Source of the DNA: CAYLLN01 sp036496265
GTDB lineage: Bacteria; Planctomycetota; Planctomycetia; Pirellulales; Pirellulaceae
NCBI GenBank assembly: GCA_036496265.1
Contig: DASXLL010000198.1
Location: 1-6,408, forward strand
Reading direction: 5' to 3'
DNA length: 6,408 nucleotides
Position numbers and translations under genes: made by a program. This document shows, piece after piece, positions 5,338-6,408 of the stretch. The notes under the pieces are model-generated. The model worked only from the letters and a program-made list of their open reading frames with translations. It was not told the origin of the DNA and did not search any database. Position 1 is the first letter of the stretch, and each line of letters begins with the position of its first letter.

Positions 5338-6408
5338 ATGGCCCGGAAGAAGAAAATTCGCACGGACTTCCGCAAGCAGCACCAAGGCCGGCGGCGGAAG
5401 GGGGATTTGACGCGGGATTTTGCTCGCGATGATCGGGCGGAGGATCGGACGCTGAAGTCGGAGCGGCTGACCGGCAAAGGAGAGCTGACGCGGAAGCGGA
5501 CGATTGTGGGCGTCGAATCGGACCCACAGGCGGCCGGATTCGGCGTTATGCGCGATGTTGCCCAGACTTCGGTCCGCGGCCGCGTGCTCAGCGTGCATGG
5601 GCTTTCCAGCGTTGTCCAGGCCGACGATGGCCGCCAGTTCCGTTGCGCAATCCGCGGCCTGCTCAAGGATCTGAGCACCGATTTGCGGCATGTTGTTGTG
5701 GCTGGCGACATTGTATATCTCCGCCCCGAAGCGACCGGCGACTCGCTCATCGAACGCATCGAACCGAGGAGCCACATACTTAGCCGCACCAGTCGGAACC
5801 GGCAGCAGATTCTGGTGGCGAACGTCGATCAGCTCGTGATTGTGGCGAGCGCCGCCGAGCCGAACCTGAAGCCGAACCTGATTGATCGCTTCCTCGTCGA
5901 AGCGGAGCGGATGCGAATTGAGCCGATTCTCTGCATCAACAAGATCGACCTCATCGATCCGGCCGATCTGATGCCGATTGTTGGCGTGTATGGGCAGATG
6001 GGTTATCAGGTGCATCTGGTGAGTGCGACGACCGGCCAAGGGATTGACCGACTACGGCAACTCGTCGGCGGGCAGGAAAGCGTGGTCGCGGGGCAAAGCG
6101 GTGTTGGCAAATCATCGCTATTGAATGCGATTGAGCCGGAACTGGGTTTGCGGGTCGGCGAAGTCAGTCGTGAAAATGAAAAAGGGAAGCACACGACAAC
6201 GGTCGCATCGCTGATTCCCCTAAAAATGGGCGGCTTCGTGGTCGATACGCCGGGCATTCGCCAATTTCAGCTCTGGGATATCGTTCCCGAAGAAGTCGCC
6301 GCCTTGTATCGCGACATTCGCCCTTACGTCAGCCATTGCCGGTTTCCTGACTGCACGCACACGCACGAAGCCAATTGCGCGGTCAAAGACGCAGTAGCTG
6401 ACAATCGG
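5338..6408 (+). CDS. rsgA: Ribosome small-subunit biogenesis GTPase RsgA (3' end outside window)
   Basis: 357 residues are visible and the frame is still open at the window edge. RsgA (YjeQ/YloQ) is a GTPase that helps late 30S ribosome maturation. The GTPase motifs occur in the circularly permuted order diagnostic of the family: G4 NKID (201-204), G5 SATTG (229-233), G1 GQSGVGKSS (252-260), G2 region GKHTTT (283-288) and G3 DTPG (303-306). An OB-fold domain precedes them at about 79-150. The C-terminal zinc motif begins at C334, C339, H341 or H343, and C347; only a short tail should be missing. Residues 1-77 form a long Lys/Arg-rich extension (MARKKKIRTDFRK, later GKGELTRKRTIV). It is much longer than a minimal RsgA N-terminus and probably contacts RNA. 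The start at 5338 is chosen because this basic N-terminus is typical and a -10-like hexamer sits just upstream. Confidence 0.97.
   Translation, partial: MARKKKIRTDFRKQHQGRRRKGDLTRDFARDDRAEDRTLKSERLTGKGELTRKRTIVGVESDPQAAGFGVMRDVAQTSVRGRVLSVHGLSSVVQADDGRQFRCAIRGLLKDLSTDLRHVVVAGDIVYLRPEATGDSLIERIEPRSHILSRTSRNRQQILVANVDQLVIVASAAEPNLKPNLIDRFLVEAERMRIEPILCINKIDLIDPADLMPIVGVYGQMGYQVHLVSATTGQGIDRLRQLVGGQESVVAGQSGVGKSSLLNAIEPELGLRVGEVSRENEKGKHTTTVASLIPLKMGGFVVDTPGIRQFQLWDIVPEEVAALYRDIRPYVSHCRFPDCTHTHEANCAVKDAVADNR

Noticed and set aside
5317..6039. 240-codon minus-strand ORF
   Set aside because: Antisense to rsgA, whose motifs are unmistakable; long antisense frames are expected in G+C-rich coding DNA.

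Overview
The window is a stretch of a G+C-rich bacterial chromosome. It most resembles the Planctomycetota, probably near Pirellulales. That assignment is inferred from the whole: a long secreted-type EF-hand protein with Pro/Gly-rich linkers, a small lipoprotein of a kind I associate with planctomycetes, an RsgA with a long basic N-terminal extension, scarce Shine-Dalgarno sequences, and families of intergenic palindromes. No rRNA, tRNA, CRISPR array, transposase or phage gene was recognised.

Layout. Bases 2-1435 (+) hold the 3' part of a multi-EF-hand protein cut by the left edge. Bases 1436-1843 are a gene-free, repeat-rich spacer with an 80-bp element bounded by 14-bp inverted repeats, a C-rich palindrome, and a second diverged copy of part of the first element. 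Bases 1844-2104 (-) encode an 86-residue protein of unknown function that starts with GTG right behind a perfect TATAAT. Bases 2105-2285 carry that promoter and a compound inverted repeat. Bases 2286-3473 (-) encode a lipoprotein with a helical, possibly alpha/alpha-toroid domain. A divergent intergenic region (3474-3749) separates it from a metallo-beta-lactamase-fold hydrolase (3750-4532, +). Next comes an overlapping two-gene unit (4596-4853 and 4850-5275, +): a small charged helical protein and an HNH nuclease-like protein. Finally, 5338-6408 (+) is the 5' part of rsgA, the circularly permuted ribosome-assembly GTPase, cut by the right edge.

How the genes relate. Only the small-protein/HNH pair looks like a tightly coupled unit (ATGA overlap, its own short-leader promoter, and a GTTGCAAC palindrome between promoter and start). 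It is the best candidate here for an under-described system, for example a nuclease with a regulatory or antitoxin-like partner, but that role is inference. rsgA is housekeeping and seems to have its own promoter. The EF-hand protein and the lipoprotein probably act outside the cytoplasm. The sequence does not link them functionally.

Two patterns cut across the genes. First, -10-like hexamers sit 6-18 bases before several start codons with no Shine-Dalgarno, suggesting leaderless or near-leaderless transcripts. Second, palindromic repeats lie at or within about 10 bases of the stop codons of three genes.
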